Shown piece after piece: positions 11,727 to 25,700 of a stretch of DNA of 64,000 nucleotides. The stretch comes from Brassica napus. Taxonomy: Eukaryota; Streptophyta; Magnoliopsida; Brassicales; Brassicaceae. Numbering within the stretch: position 1 is the stretch's first letter; each line of letters starts with the position of its first letter. The stretch spans positions 57,185,338-57,249,337 of the forward strand of contig NC_063452.1 in assembly GCF_020379485.1 (NCBI RefSeq). Direction: 5' to 3'. Under the pieces are notes generated by a model, which did no database searches, was not told the origin of the DNA, and worked only from the letters and a program-made list of their open reading frames with translations. A program made the translations under genes and the position numbers.

Positions 11727-12936
11727 TCATTTATATACTAAAACACAAGTTATATGACTAATCAGATTTTGACATGTGGCAAGTTTAATAAAAAATTCAT
11801 ATCAAACAATTTTTTTTTTTCAAAAAATATTTTCGATCTCATTTAAAAAAAATTACAAATAACTACATTCCTAACTTTTCTCTCATTATCACACCACGTT
11901 CAATCGTATGTTCACAATTTAAACTGCATTTTATCTCTTCTACATCCCGATCTTTTCTCCCATGCTTCATATTTTTTCTCTCTGTTCAGAACTTCTATTG
12001 ATGCAAAAAGACTCCATACAAGTGATAATCTTTTAATTATTTATTTCAGGTCGAATACGGCATGTGAGTGTATCATGTTTTAAAGCTCTGACAACAACCA
12101 AGGTAACATTGATATTTATGGTTTATCTTTAGGAAACTACTTACCTTGCTTTTGCATCCACTAAAATAGAAATAGAGAAGGACGAAATGTTATCTAGCTA
12201 ACAAACAAAATGAAATAGCTTCTCTGCAACAAACATAGTGAACAAATGTTCAAAAAAAAATGAGGTGACAATATATGATCTGAAAACAGGTGTATCCTTA
12301 TTTCTTTTCTGATTGATTACCTCTTTTATGTTAGTCTTAAAAGTTTTTTTTTTATTTTGTTTTGTAGGCTTGAGAAAATTTTATCATGTGGCTAACAAAT
12401 AATGATGTGATACTGTTTTCAAAGATGTGGAAAGAAAAAAAGAACTAACACTCTACTGCAGAAAAATGTATCAACAACTATGATAATACAAATTGGATGA
12501 TGATACAAATGATGTGATGTTGTTTTCAAAGACAAATAAACTAACACAGTAACGATGAAAAACATCTATAATGATACAAATTGTGTATTTACAAATTTGA
12601 TTTTTTTTTTCTTTTTTATTTGTTTGTTATGGTTTGGCAATTTCACAAATCTATTTTCTTTTTATAATAACAGAGCATATTCCATTATCTTAAAGAACTT
12701 TTTTCTAAGTTATCTGAAATTGACTATTTTACATATATGTTTAATATTATTGTTTTATTATATTAACCCTAGAATATTTTAGAAATGATTTATTAGAAAA
12801 TAGATAAAACTGAATAGAACAAGTATGATATTTTAAATATAAGAATATATATTGACAAAAAAAAGAGTATAGTATAAAATTGATAATTTAAAGGCAAACA
12901 AAAGTGACCTGTGCTTAGCACGGGATATAATACTAG
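11727..12936 (+). mobile_element. Non-autonomous Helitron
   Basis: It begins TCATTTATATACTAAAACAC directly after an A. It ends with a strong hairpin (CCTGTGCTTAGCACGGG, 12908-12924) and CTAG at 12933-12936 followed by T. These are the 5'-A[TC...CTAG]T-3' insertion rules of Helitrons. The 1.2-kb interior has no long open frame and no Rep/helicase. Confidence 0.75.
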
Positions 12937-13109
12937 TTTCTCTCTAATGTGTAGGGCGATTTTCCATAATGGTAACAGAATGCAAGAAACATGTAGGTCC
13001 ATTTCTAAAAGTTAAATTAATATTCAACATACATATAGACAGAGGACGACAGCTGGTTTATTAGGCAGCTACGAGTCTTGCCTTTGCCATACTTGAATAA
13101 TTTTCATTA

Positions 13110-13142
13110 AACACACACACACACACTCTCTTTTGTGTGTGT
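13110..13142. repeat. (AC)n / (GT)n microsatellite pair
   Basis: An (AC)n run followed within about 10 nt by GTGTGTGTG. The two can pair as an imperfect hairpin. Confidence 0.7.
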
Positions 13143-13615
13143 TAAACACTAAACACGCTCTCAGTTTTCTTGTAAGCATTCACTCTGGAATCGAAATTCC
13201 TATTGAATTTCAGATCTGCATATCCCAATTAAATATCACAGTAGTTAATTATGTCCCTAAAATGTGAATGCCTGATTTGTACAAGTAGAGCAGAACCATA
13301 GTGTATGTATATAATGTATCCTTATATTTATATTCATTTTTTTATTAGTTGATTACAACTTTTTTAATTCCATTTGAAACATTTTAGTATTAAAGAAGAT
13401 TCAATTATTATTCTTAATTATGTGTATGTTATTGACGCTGATTTTTAAAAGAATGACAAGCAAAATATAATACAATGAAAATATGGGTTTAGTTTAAACT
13501 TCCTCCACGAATGGTAGACCTTTAGATCCTAAATTCATTACACGCAAATTTTTATTTGCTTAAATTCAACTTAAACTGAGAGATGTTTATCTCTAATTAC
13601 GTGTGATACTAGATG

Positions 13616-14251
13616 TAGGGCTACAAAAAACGAGCCACAACTCATGAGCAGGTCAGTTTTTCGTGTACATGAACTATGTTATTTAGGATCGTTTATTAAA
13701 TCGATTTAGTGACCGAACTTGAGCTCGCGAGCTACATGAATAAATTAGTCATGTACTTTTTAAGTGCTATATATATATATATAAAGCATTTTTTCCCATA
13801 TTTAATTTAATAATATAGATATAAGTACTACAAAATTATACTATTTAAAGAAAATTTCTCGAAAACTTTCGTAGAACAAATACACATTATCATATTTTAA
13901 AAAATTTCAAATCTTCTTATATAAATACATATTAGGTCACTGTTTCTTACATAAATTCACTGATCTCGAGTTAGATATTTTTCTTTCATATTTTGAAATT
14001 TTTTTAATTTTAATTTTAATTTCAAATTATGTTCTGAAAATCATTTTAAGATTTCATGTTTTATATTTTTTTTTATTTTTACTAGATCGCGAGCTATCTT
14101 ATTTAATTAACTCTTAATCAAAATGATATGAGTGCGAGTTTACGTATTATAGCTCATATAACAAAAGAGCGGAGCTGAGTTAACTCATGAAGATCTAAAT
14201 TCATCATAAGCCGAATTGAGTCGAGCGAACTGACTTAATTTGATATCCCTA
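13616..14251. mobile_element. hAT-type non-autonomous element (TAGGG ends)
   Basis: The left end reads TAGGGCTACAAAAA and the right end TTTGATATCCCTA, short inverted repeats typical of hAT elements. Flanks ACTAGATG (13608-13615) and ACCAGATG (14252-14259) match at 7 of 8 positions, consistent with an aged 8-bp target duplication. Subterminal regions are rich in GAGC/GCTC words in opposite orientation. No coding capacity. Confidence 0.65.
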
Positions 14252-15877
14252 ACCAGATGTAATGATTCTAGCGAGGCCTTATTTGTCAGGTTTTTGAAGG
14301 GATTTGTTGCAAATATTATTTGTTTTAGCAAAAGAAAATCTTCAGTTTTACAGACAGACATTTTCTCTATCCTTCTATTTTGTAAAAAAATAACAAGGGT
14401 TTTGCTAACTAAAATAGAAAAAAGGGGAGTATGATCTAAGACAAGAAGCGGATTATACATACAAGGTAAGAATATTTAAATAAATGATAAATTATAAAAA
14501 AAAATAGAATGTGTGACAAAGAGATATGAACGTCAACGGATTGGTAGAATCAACGGAGACTTTCATTCTCCGATATATTCCAAAAAGGTGTAAATTATCA
14601 AATTAGACAATATGGAACCTCACGTTCTGTTGGATCCATTTAATGCGTGCAGGGATAATTTATTTTATTTTACAAATAAATTAGTAAATTAGAGAAAACA
14701 GCATTAAATGTCTAATTACTTCTCATATTGGATCTCACTCACCGACGTACGTCCATGCATTATATTCTCACACGTTTACACACCCATCTAATTAGCAGTT
14801 TATTCGGATTTACTATTCATGTTTTTTCTTTGTAAAAAAACGAGAAAACTTTTACAAACATTTACTCACATCACCTCTGTTCCTAAATATAAGATGTTTA
14901 GGTAAAAACACGCATATTAAGAACATCATTGTTTTGTATAAAAAATATCATTAAAACTATAAATTAATATTATTCAATCAATTACAAAATAGATTATCAA
15001 ATATAATTGATTGCACAGTTTTTAATAAAGTAAAAAAATTACATAAAAAATGAAAAAATCTTATATATTGAAACATCAAAATTCTTTAAAACATTGTACA
15101 TTTAGAAATGGAGGGAGTACTTTATACTACTTTAAATTTCTCATGTTTATCCCTGACTATTATTCCATATAAGGATAGAATGATTTATCAGAATTAGTTG
15201 TTATTTACCCATCAAGTTGTCACAGTTTTGTATGTAAATCTGCAATCTATGTCCCGGCCACATGACAAGTTAAATGAAGTTCTCTTCCCGGTCAATAACA
15301 CATTACAATTCAAGAAACACTAACCAAATGAAGTTCTTTTTCTATAAAGATGTCACAATTGCAATTCTACAATATTACACGTACTATATGACTCACGATA
15401 AAGCTAGTTCCAAAAATATTACTCATGATGTTGTTTCTATGTGTGCACAAAGCAACCATAACAAAAAATCTGCAGTTTGGATTCGAACTACGAATCACGT
15501 TTTATTATCTACATTTACAATAATTGCTTTAATGTATTATGACAGTAATCAAAATACCAAAATATTAAATTAATGCGAAATGCACGTATCATAAACCATA
15601 CGATATATTTTTCAAAAAAATAAAATAAACCATACGATATATATAATTATGTGTGTAAATATAGCAGACATACATGCAGTACGATGGACCTACACTAACT
15701 ATTTCTCTGAAATCAGCAACCAATGAATGGAAGACACATGGGCTTTAATTTGGCAGGAAATAATAGAGTTTGTGCTTTAAGAAAATAGATGTTTTTCCAT
15801 AAAAGTTAAACTAAGCCATTTTTGTCAATTTTCTCATGACCATTCATTGTGGCCTAGCTCCATCTATAATACGTTTA
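14252..15877. other. Intergenic DNA with one MITE
   Basis: Apart from the Stowaway-like element at 14872-15117, no gene or repeat is recognised. Short open frames here look like chance frames. Confidence 0.5.
14872..15117. mobile_element. Stowaway-like MITE, copy 2
   Basis: CACCTCTGTTCCTAAATATA at the left is the inverted match of TATTTAG...TGGAGGGAG at the right end, with TA directly after the right end. The left TA has mutated to CA. Internally A/T-rich and non-coding. Confidence 0.7.
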
Positions 15878-18025
15878 CTAGATGATAACCCGTGCGGATG
15901 GGTTTTTTATACTAATGTTTGTTCATTAAATGATTTTAATATTTTGTAACGCTATAATTTTTATCGATTGTAAAATGACGAATACAAATATTGGTCTCTT
16001 AAATGTATCATCGTTGTTGAAGAGTTAACGCATTACTAATTTTTATTCATTAAATGATTTTAATATTTTGTAACGCTATAATTTTTATCGATTGTAAAAT
16101 GACGAATACAAATGTTGGTCTCTTAAATGTATTATCGTTGTTGAAGAGTTAACGCATTATAATTCATATTAATTATTTTTAGGACTTCATATGCACAAAA
16201 GGAGATTAAGTTTTGCGGCTAACACAAATCACCAAAACCAGAAAGGCAACATCAATTGTAAAATGATGAAATAAGATTAAGTTTTCTGCTTTCGATTTAT
16301 TTACTATTGACTCTGCATAAGTGATTTCATTTTCTACCTATATAAAACTGTGATTTTGTTATCATCTTTGTTTCATTGATATGAGTTTTGTTTTGTTTTT
16401 TTAATTTTTTCTATGAATTCGGTGAATTAAATAAGTGTCAATTTAAAAAGATAGACATCTGTAAAAATTAGTTCCACTCCAAATACATATCTAAGAATCA
16501 AAATTTTGAAGAAAATCACCGGCAAACTCTATTCATAGGTTAGTGTTCAAATCTAATATATCAAGCTATTAAATGCTTGTTTATTATATATTCACCTGTT
16601 TTGATATAAAAATAATCTAATTCTAGAACAACAAAACAAATTATTTGTTTTGTTAACCTATGCTTTTGAAGTTAAGTTACTTAAGAGTATATGGATAATA
16701 TATATATATATATATAATACTTTACTATTCTAATATATAAAACTATGTATAAACTAAAAACTATTTAATTTATTAAGTGATAAACCAGAAAACTTATAAT
16801 AAATAATTCAAATCTCTCATTCTTACAATTATAATAGCTAGATAGGATATTAGGAAGAAACAAATATTAGACGAATGATCAAATCTCTCATTCTTCGAAC
16901 ATACTCAAAAGAGGGTGAATGAAATCTTGTCATGATATTTCAAAAAAAAATTAGAAATAAAAAATCAAGACTAAATTATTTAACCTGAACAAAAAAAAAA
17001 ATATATATATATATATAGTGCTTCCAATATTAAAAATCACTTCGATTTGAAGAAATGTATTTATGGGATTGTCAGGATCAAATAACATATTAGAAACCAC
17101 CTATTTAAAAATTAATTTGTATACATAAAATTATATACATTAGAGTAAGCACATAAATCAAAACCAATACCTTTTGATATTTTACAATCATGTTTTTGGT
17201 AAATAAATTAAAACAATCATTTTATTTACTTTATATGGTATATAATTAAATTTTAGTGATATATATAGTATATTTTAATATAAATATTTATTATTAACAC
17301 TTCCTACTTATATGATTTTATTAACATTTGCATATTTGTTGTAATACAAATTTAAAATGTTAATCACAAAAATTTTAATGTGAGATTTTTCAATAAAATT
17401 TTCAAAATTAAATATTAAGATCTCAATAATTATTCACTGCAAATTTTAAATTAACATATTTATATATTTTTATATAGTATCTAATTTAATTTAAATGATA
17501 TTAATATATGTATAATATGAATATATATTAATGAGATTTTATATACGATTTATGATCATTTGTATCTTGCTTGAACAAAAAAAAGTTAAACCATTGATCA
17601 CAAAAATTTTGGGGTGGGACTTTTACCATTTTTAGTAATTTATATCATTTAAAAAAAATCAAAATATAACATATATGAAAAAATCTAATTTTTTATTATA
17701 TGTTTAATGTGATTGTATAATTTTATTTAATAGTATAAAATTAAACAAAAAAAGAGAGAGATATAAAAATTGTTATCAAATATGTATTATTCATAATCAT
17801 TAATTGTCATATATATGTTAATCATATTAGGTAATTTTGTAGCTTTTATTTAGGGAACAAAATATTTTTGTATACTACTAATCAATTTGATAGTTAGTTT
17901 AATAAAAAGTATAATAGATATTTATACGGACCAACTTATTTTTCTAATGATTCTAAAAATCAACCTAACAATGACACGTGGTTACGAAAACATGTTGTAA
18001 TGTTCTAGGATTAATATATAGGGGA
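15878..18025 (-). mobile_element. Non-autonomous Helitron, minus orientation
   Basis: Read on the minus strand, it starts TCCCCTATATATTAATCC after an A (18026). It ends with a hairpin (AACCCATCCGCACGGGTT, about 15887-15904) and CTAG at 15881-15878, followed by T. The start is followed by a CCACGTGTCATT stretch seen in many plant Helitrons. The interior is A/T-rich with an internal tandem duplication and no transposition gene. Confidence 0.75.
15908..16155. repeat. Two-copy 124-bp tandem duplication inside a Helitron
   Basis: Two near-identical copies of a 124-bp unit lie head to tail (15908-16031 and 16032-16155). Each contains the word GTAACGCTATAATTTTTATC and they differ at only a few positions, so the duplication is recent relative to the element. 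Confidence 0.85.
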
Positions 18026-18028
18026 TTT

Positions 18029-18031
<3 letters not shown>

Positions 18032-18069
<38 letters not shown>
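18032..18069. repeat. (AT)n microsatellite
   Basis: An uninterrupted AT dinucleotide run directly beside the 5' end of the minus-strand Helitron. A/T-rich targets are usual for Helitron insertion. Confidence 0.9.
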
Positions 18070-18072
<3 letters not shown>

Positions 18073-18729
18073 CTTTTTTACATACATATATATGATCTTT
18101 TTTAACTCCTTGTGAAAATTGAATAAATTTTTAAATTCGTTAATTAATTTACTTTGAGATCGTTTACACAAGTAGAAATTAATTTGATAATCTGTTTAAT
18201 TAAAGATAAACATGACTTTCTTAAAATATGGTGACTGCACTATTTAAACAGTCAGACGCTCAAAAGAATTGTTCCACAAAAGAAACACCACTTCATTTTC
18301 AATACTATGAGTCTATGAGTTTATATTTATCTACTGCCTAAATTAAATGAATCTTGGAATTTTCTAGACATTGAGATCTTGATAAAGGAAAGAATAAAAC
18401 ATAAGAGCAAAAAAAAGCTATGTCCTTCGAAAATTAATGGGGGCACAGAATCCGATCAAACGTTAATAACTATGCCAGAAATCAAGCTTCGTTGCTCTCT
18501 AGGTTCAATGTTCCTTTAGTTAACTAATCTGAAAAGGTTTAGTTCCCAATATAGCATTTAATGGATCAGTTAGTATAGGATTAGTTAATGAGTAATGGTA
18601 ATTCGTTGGGTGAGCCTAAGGGTTAAAGAAACCAACTTTCGAAAGTATAAATGTAGCTCGTTCAATGAACTAAAATAGATATGGATAAGTTTGAAAGATA
18701 CTTAGAAATTAATACTACTGAATCTCCTA

Positions 18730-18994
18730 CTCCATCTGTTCATTATACTTTGTGTTCAAGGTTAATGCACATATATTAAGAAAATGCAAAATTTTCTATA
18801 TTTATATTAATTGCATAAAAACATTATCAAATAAAACTAATCCAACCGATAAAAACATGTACTAATATTCCATAGTTAGTCAATAGTCACAAACTTCAAA
18901 CAACATTAAATTTTTGTCTAGGATAAAGAAAACATTGCTTATAATGAAACTAAATAAAAATCTTAAAACACCAAGTAAATTGAAACAAATGGAG
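18730..18994. mobile_element. Stowaway-like MITE, copy 3
   Basis: Ends CTCCATCTGTTCATTATAC and TGAAACAAATGGAG are inverted repeats, flanked by TA on both sides. No coding capacity. Confidence 0.75.
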
Positions 18995-18996
18995 TA

Positions 18997-21100
18997 TGAA
19001 CTAGTATAACATTGCTACGTCATCAAGAATTTTTTTTAAGAACGATTTATGAATGCTTTTCTAAAAAAAAAAGATTTTTTTTTAAAACTCACGACAGTAT
19101 ACGTCTAAAAACTGTAAGCTAAATGTACAATATTTATTTTTATTATTTACTATTATTTTTGTAAAATGATACAATCAACACAGTATATATCATTTATTTT
19201 GATCTCGTAGAATTTACAGTATATTGTTATATCTATTATTATTTGATGCATTTATGATGGTCAGTGCGTAAAGAAAAGATTATGTTATACCGATGGTCAT
19301 GTGAGGAGAGAGTAGTAAATATTGTCACAGGAGACAACTCAAAGAAAAGTGTTAAGAGTTTATTTAATTGAGAGGGAATATTTGGGAGAATGAAGAGGGA
19401 ATTAGAAGCAAATCTTAATGTTCTTTAGAGTTTACTTGTTTATGCTTACTTAATGAAACAAACAAAATCTACTTTCTGGCGGAATATTTTCTTAGGTATT
19501 ATATAAATTTAAATAAAATCAATAATACGTTTCAATAATTGAATTAATGTTTGCATGATACATGGTTTGTGTGCAAATACATATATACGAGCGTCTTGTA
19601 TTGTACACACGGATGCGTATCTGTAGCTATGAGTATCATGCATGTTTGTGAGTACGTTTGATAAGAAAGGTACTTTTGCAAAACATTACTTTTTCTTTCC
19701 CTACATTTGGAAGGCCAAATACACAAAGTATATATTCCATATCAAAGTAGGAGAAAAAAACCGAAAATTCTTTATGGAATTATCGAATAGCCTAATCAAA
19801 TACTTTTAAATGCTATAGCTTACAACTTTCTTCAGTTGAATATTATGATTACTTATTTACAAATTTCAAAGTGATTCAAAATAGTCGATGGAACAATAAA
19901 ATTTAGTATTCGTCAAAAAAAAGTAAAATTATAAACAGAACTAAAAAATGAAACAAAATCAAATTTTATACATGAGATCAACAACATAAACACATCAAAA
20001 TCTATTAAATAAAATCATAACACTCAGTTAAGCTTCATGATATAAATCGGGTATAATTACATGTTTTAAAACGACAGATCACTTTGATTTGATTTTCATA
20101 TACTTCACGAATTGGTCAAACAAGTACCCGGTTGATTTTATAGCCTACATATATCTCTACGAACTACATGTCTACACGAGCTATTCATAAACTCCAGAGC
20201 GTACTGATATTTAATGTATATTTATCCTTTTAGGTATAGTTGAACAATCTACGGTCGGGAGCTTGAATTTGTTTGATTCCAAAATCGTATAAACTAAAAT
20301 GAATATAACCAAAAGAAAAGTGAATAGAGAGAGAGTGATGTGAGAAGCGAAGAGAGTGGGGGGAGAAAATAGAAAAGGAGTCAGAGAGGACACAGTCTCG
20401 TCTCTCTCTCTATCAACATATGTATCCCGTCGTCTCCGGGGTACCAAAATCGAAGCATCCTATTTTTTATTGATTTAAATTAAATATTTATATGTTTTGT
20501 GCTTGTTATCATATACCAGTTTTTATTAATTTATTTAATCAACTTTGGCTTTTGCTTTGACCATAGATTTAGATAGGACAGAAGAGAGCGACCCTTTATT
20601 CTCTCTCTTCTCTTGTATCCTTCTCCAACATTTTTAACAATATTCTTCATCACAATCTTTCTTTTATTCTTCATCATAATCTGTGAACATGTAATTTTTA
20701 ATAATTTTTATTACTGAAATTGTTAGGATTCAAGATAAGATTGAATTAAAGTTTGGTTGACGTAGATATAAATATGTCTGTATATATTTTCAACTATTGT
20801 AAAAATATATTGTTGGCGATAACAAATTGTTTAATGTAGTAACTAGTTATAACTAATTTGTACATAAATCCGACTTCATATATTGTTATCAAAACAACAA
20901 TAATTTTTTTTAAAAAATTATCAATGAATAAGATTTATCAGAAATTTATAATTTAAATTTAAATCAATGTATTAATTCAATAGAAAACAAAGTTTATTTA
21001 TTATAAATATTTTGATTATTGTAGCTGAAAAAATAAATTCTCAGTTGTCAATAATAAGGGATGAAGCGGTAAAACATGTTATTATATCGGTATATGGGCT
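18997..21100. other. Intergenic DNA upstream of KAN1
   Basis: No gene recognised. A purine-rich stretch with a GGGGGGAG run lies at about 20330-20410; it may be promoter or leader sequence of an unannotated transcript, but no coding exon could be found. Confidence 0.4.
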
Positions 21101-21109
21101 TGCTTAGGC

Positions 21110-21741
21110 CATTTTCAACCCTACTCCAAAACCCACTCTAAATTCTATTTTGCAGTAAAATCATCTCCAATCCCACTCCAAAATCCACTCCAAAATGGAG
21201 TAATAGATATGATTACTCCAAATATGGAGTAAACCAACTCATTACTCCAAAATGGAGTTAAATTTTTTTATTTATAAAATGGTCTTCCATATTTAAATAT
21301 TTTCGTTTTTAATAAAATATTATTATAAATAAATATATAAATATTATTTTACTATATATATTATAAAAATTACTGTTAATATTTCTTAATTATATAAATA
21401 TCCATTTAATGAAATATTTTATGCAACAAAATATATATAATATAAAATATAAAAGACCATACATATAAAAAATAAAAGATGAGCACCATACAAAAGATAT
21501 ATGATATAAAACATAAAAGATCATACATATGAAAATAGACTATTTTGCAAATAGTATAAATGAAAGATGATATTACTAATTTTTTATTAACATAAAACAT
21601 AATACATTAAAAATATTTTATTTTGGAGTAGGAAATGGAGTAATACATTGGAGCAAAACTCAACTCCATTTTGGAGTTACTCTATTTTGGAGTTACTCTA
21701 TTTTGGAGTAGAAAATTGAGTATTACATTGGAGATGCTCTC
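21110..21741. mobile_element. MITE built from ACTCCAAAATGGAGT palindromes
   Basis: The left part contains several ACTCCAAAA words and the right part the inverted TTTTGGAGTA words. Some join into short palindromes such as CTCCAAAATGGAG (about 21188-21200). The right end ATTGGAGATGCTCT is a common Brassicaceae MITE terminus. The interior is A/T-rich. No target duplication could be fixed, so the superfamily stays open. Confidence 0.6.
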
Positions 21742-21775
21742 TGCGAAAGAAAGGTGAAAAGGGACAAGTTTAAAA

Positions 21776-21899
21776 TATCATCCGAAAATAAACAAAAGCT
21801 TACAATATTTGGAATTTACGGAATGACAATTTTACCCTATCATCCGAAAATAAACAAAAGCTTACAATATTTGGAATTTACGGAATGACAATTTTACCC
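21776..21899. repeat. 62-bp perfect tandem duplication
   Basis: Two head-to-tail copies of a 62-bp unit starting TATCATCCGAAAATAAACAA, identical as far as I can read, lie between two MITEs about 0.9 kb upstream of the KAN1 start codon. Confidence 0.9.
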
Positions 21900-21927
21900 T
21901 CTCTCAACTATCGTTTTCCGAGATATA

Positions 21928-22203
21928 GGGTCCGATTGGTAATGGCTGTAGCTTTAAAATTTTTGCTGTAGAAAAAAATCTGTAGATTTTTTGCTGTGGC
22001 TTTAAATTTTATTGCTGTAGAATTTTATGAAAGCACTAAAAATTTGCTTTGGATATTTGGCCCTGCAGAGCACTTGTACAGCTGTAGGTTATTTCTAGAG
22101 CTGTGGCTTCAAAAAAAAATTTAAAGCTTGATTGCTCTGAATTTGGTGCTTTAGAAATAAATAAGGCTGTGGACAGCACCTACAGCAACTACCAATCACC
22201 CCC
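21928..22203. mobile_element. MITE with CTGTAG-rich inverted ends in the KAN1 promoter
   Basis: The left end GGGTCCGATTGGTAATGGC and the right end CTACCAATCACCCCC are inverted repeats, and CTGTAG/CTACAG words recur inside. It lies about 570 bp upstream of the KAN1 ATG. No clear target duplication was found. Confidence 0.65.
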
Positions 22204-22354
22204 ATGCTCTCGAGGAACATCTCATACATAAACACATACATTGATACATACACATGTACATACGCACACATCTCTCTCTTACCTGTTTTTATTTTCCTGG
22301 ATTTAGTTTTGTTCCTTTTTCTCTTCTGCCTTTGCTTCACAACACACATACCTA

Positions 22355-22381
22355 TCTCTCTCTCTCTCTCTCTCTCTCTCT
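22355..22381. repeat. (TC)n tract in the KAN1 leader/promoter
   Basis: A pure CT/TC dinucleotide run about 400 bp upstream of the KAN1 ATG. Pyrimidine tracts are frequent in Brassicaceae 5' leaders. Confidence 0.85.
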
Positions 22382-22775
22382 GCGTCTTACTTTGAGCATG
22401 TTTGTTTCTTCAAGAACATTCATAACTCAACTTCTCTCTCTTCTCTTCCTTATATTCCTCTTCAAAGCTCCTCTTTAACTTCTTTTTTTTTTTTTTCCTC
22501 TTTAACTTCATCCCTATCACTTTTTTCTTTTCTTCTGAGATATAGAGAGAGAAATTGAGGAAAATAATATCAAATCTTTCAGACACCCTTTTGACTTCTT
22601 TGCTCAAAGAATCCCTCTTTTATATTAGAGAATATCATTTTTAAATTCAGAAGCAAAACCCTCAAGAGAAATAAACAAAAGAAAACTCATCACCCACCCT
22701 CATCATTCATCACCATCATCAGTAGCAACAACAATAATAAGAGGAGGTTTCTTGAAGGTTGTCTTAACTATTTCC

Positions 22776-25700
22776 ATGGAAGGAGTTTTTCTAGAGAAAC
22801 CAAAATCAAACACTACAACTCTCCCTGATCTTTCTCTCAACATCAGTCTTCCAGATATTACTTCCAAAGAACATTATAGAAGACCATCCCAAACCGACAA
22901 CAACAGATCATCAAACTTCGAGCTCTCCTTGTCTCATCACCATAACCCTAGTTCAAATCCAACCACAAGAATCATCCATTGTCCTGATCCAAGAAACCTA
23001 AATCTTCCTCATCATCAGCATTACAACAACCCTATCCTGAATGGTGGAAGTCTTCATCAAAGAGTCAATGAATCAGATATTAACAATATCCACCGTCCGA
23101 TTAGAGGCATCCCAGTCTATCAGAACCGTTCATTCCCTTTCCACCAACAAACCTCTTTACCTTCTCTTGGAGGAGGAGGAGACTTGGATCAAATCTCAAT
23201 ATTAAACTCATCTTCCGGCTATAACAACGCTTACCGGTCGTTACAGTCTTCTCCAAGGCTAAGAGGTGTTCCTTTGCATCATCATCATCATCATAATCAT
23301 TATGGAGTTGTTGGATCTACGGACTCTTCTTCTCCTCATCATCACGGGATGATCAGATCAAGATTCTTGCCTAAGATGCCGACAAAACGGAGCATGAGAG
23401 CTCCGAGGATGCGTTGGACGAGTAGCCTCCACGCGCGGTTTGTTCATGCCGTTGAGCTTCTAGGCGGCCATGAAAGTAGGCACACATTTACATTATAATC
23501 TCATTCGGAATGTCTTTCCTTTTTCTTTAAATAATTTATTCTAAAAAAAGTTTTAATTTGTTCTTATTCTTGTTGTGAATAAAGGAGCAACTCCGAAGTC
23601 GGTTCTTGAGCTCATGGATGTTAAGGACTTGACTCTAGCTCATGTAAAGAGCCATTTGCAGGTAAATCTACACTCCATTTGAAACTAAATTGAACAAAAG
23701 GTACTGTTGTGTTTATACACATGTTTGTTAATTTTGGGTTTTCTCTCATCTTCTCGTTGGTTCCTTTCCCCTATAATAAGCCTAGTCAATGTATAGTTCT
23801 TTACCATTTAAGATTCTCTCTCTCTAATTAGGGATATTTCATAGTTTCATCATCATCAGAGCAATGAATAGTTTTGAAATCTTTAAAGCTTGTGCTCCAG
23901 CTCTAATGTTTTATTTTTATCTTCTTGATTTGCCTTTCCTTTAAGCTTAGTCATTTTTTGGAGAGATGGCACAATTGCCAAGATATTGAAGCAGATGAAT
24001 GAATTTAAAGAGAGAGAGTAGTTAGAGCTTTGAGAGACTGAAACCTTTTCTGAGAATTATTAAACAACTAGAGAATTGAGGTGATAGAATTTATTTTAAT
24101 TATAATTCTTATTTTAAAATAAAATAGGAAGAGGGGACAAAAGTAGTCATCATTACTCAATGATAATAATACAATCTTTCAATTACTCAACCTTCTTTCA
24201 GACATCAACCTCGTGGTCTTAAAACTATAAATAATTCATTAGTCGTACAACACTAGTTTCAAGACAAACCCAGAAAACCACACATTTGCGTATTCCCACC
24301 GTTTCATATTAAGTGTCGTTTTAGAAAAAAAATTTCGTTATAAAATAAGTGTCGTTTTCGATTTTCAATGCAAAATTTATTAATTTTATGCAAAATTTAT
24401 TTTTATATTGGTTGAAATATGGTTAGGTGTATAGGTAATAGTGTTTTTTTATAAGAAATGTACAAAATTAATTGTTTTCTTAATCCGTGTGTCGAAAACT
24501 AAAACGATACTTATAATAAAACATAGGGAGTATATATTACTTATTTAATTATATAAAGCTCATATGTGTCTGCATATATGTCTCCAGTTTTGTCAGCTGT
24601 ATCATACATTCAAAATAATATTTTTAGTTTATCAGGATCTTTTGTCCGTTTTATTTGTTTTGTACTATATCCTTGCTTAAATTTATCATTTAGTTTTAGA
24701 GATCTAAAGCCTTTTACTTTTCTTTTTTCCTTTGCAGATGTATCGAACTGTTAAGACCACTAACAAGCCTGCTGCTTCATCAGGTATGTGTAATTCCGAA
24801 CAACTCGACCTGACTTTACACACATACACACACCGCATGTTCACATTCTTCAGAATAGCTTTTCAGCTTTATATATGCTAAAGAGATGCCACTGGTTTAT
24901 AATAAGAAAAATATACAATAAAGCTTTGATTCTCCAACAAAATTTAAGCAGATTTTAGGTTCAGTATAAATAATCATTACAGTAATTTACTGATCATGAT
25001 AACTGCTCTCGGTTAATATCCAATTAGATTTGAATATGTGATTTGGTGTTTATATATATTTATTTGAACGTAGAAGTATTACAATTATTTTTACTATTTT
25101 ATTTTAGTATTTAGTTTTACTATTCCTACCATATATTCCATTTTCCCGATAATAATTGTAAAACAAACCCTATGAGATTGGTCAAGCTCAAGGCTAGGCC
25201 TGGGCGTTCGGGTACCCGTTGGCATTCAGGTCGGGTTTTTCGGGTTTTCGGGTTTACGATTCTAGGTCCCATACTAAAATTTTATTAGTACGGATCGGGT
25301 TCGGATAATAACACTTCGGGTTCGGTTCAAAATTTTATTGCATCATAAAACCCATAAAGTAATCATATATCGTACGGATTCGGGTTATATCGGTTCGGTT
25401 CGGATATAACCAAAGTAAAAAACAAATTTTTTGAAGTAAAACATAAAGAAAAACATCTAAATTAAATAAAAATTAATCTATCACATATAAAATTGATAAA
25501 ATAACAATAAAATGTTAAATCAAGCATGAAAACAAATCATTAGTAAAAAATATGTATTGCCTTATAGAGAATAGACTTTTTATTTCAATGAGCAAATTAT
25601 AAAATACTTATTTATAACTAATTGTGTACTTAAAACATTTATTAAAATTTTAATATTTATTATTGTATATAATATTACCACAAATATTGAATTTAATAAT

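Noticed and set aside
12555..12782. A Phe/Ile-rich 75-codon frame resembling a membrane protein
   Set aside because: It is a chance frame in T-rich Helitron sequence with no gene context.
22204..22478. Two plus-strand frames rich in Ser/Leu upstream of KAN1
   Set aside because: They are translations of the CT-rich leader/promoter tract. An upstream ORF role is possible, but nothing supports a protein.
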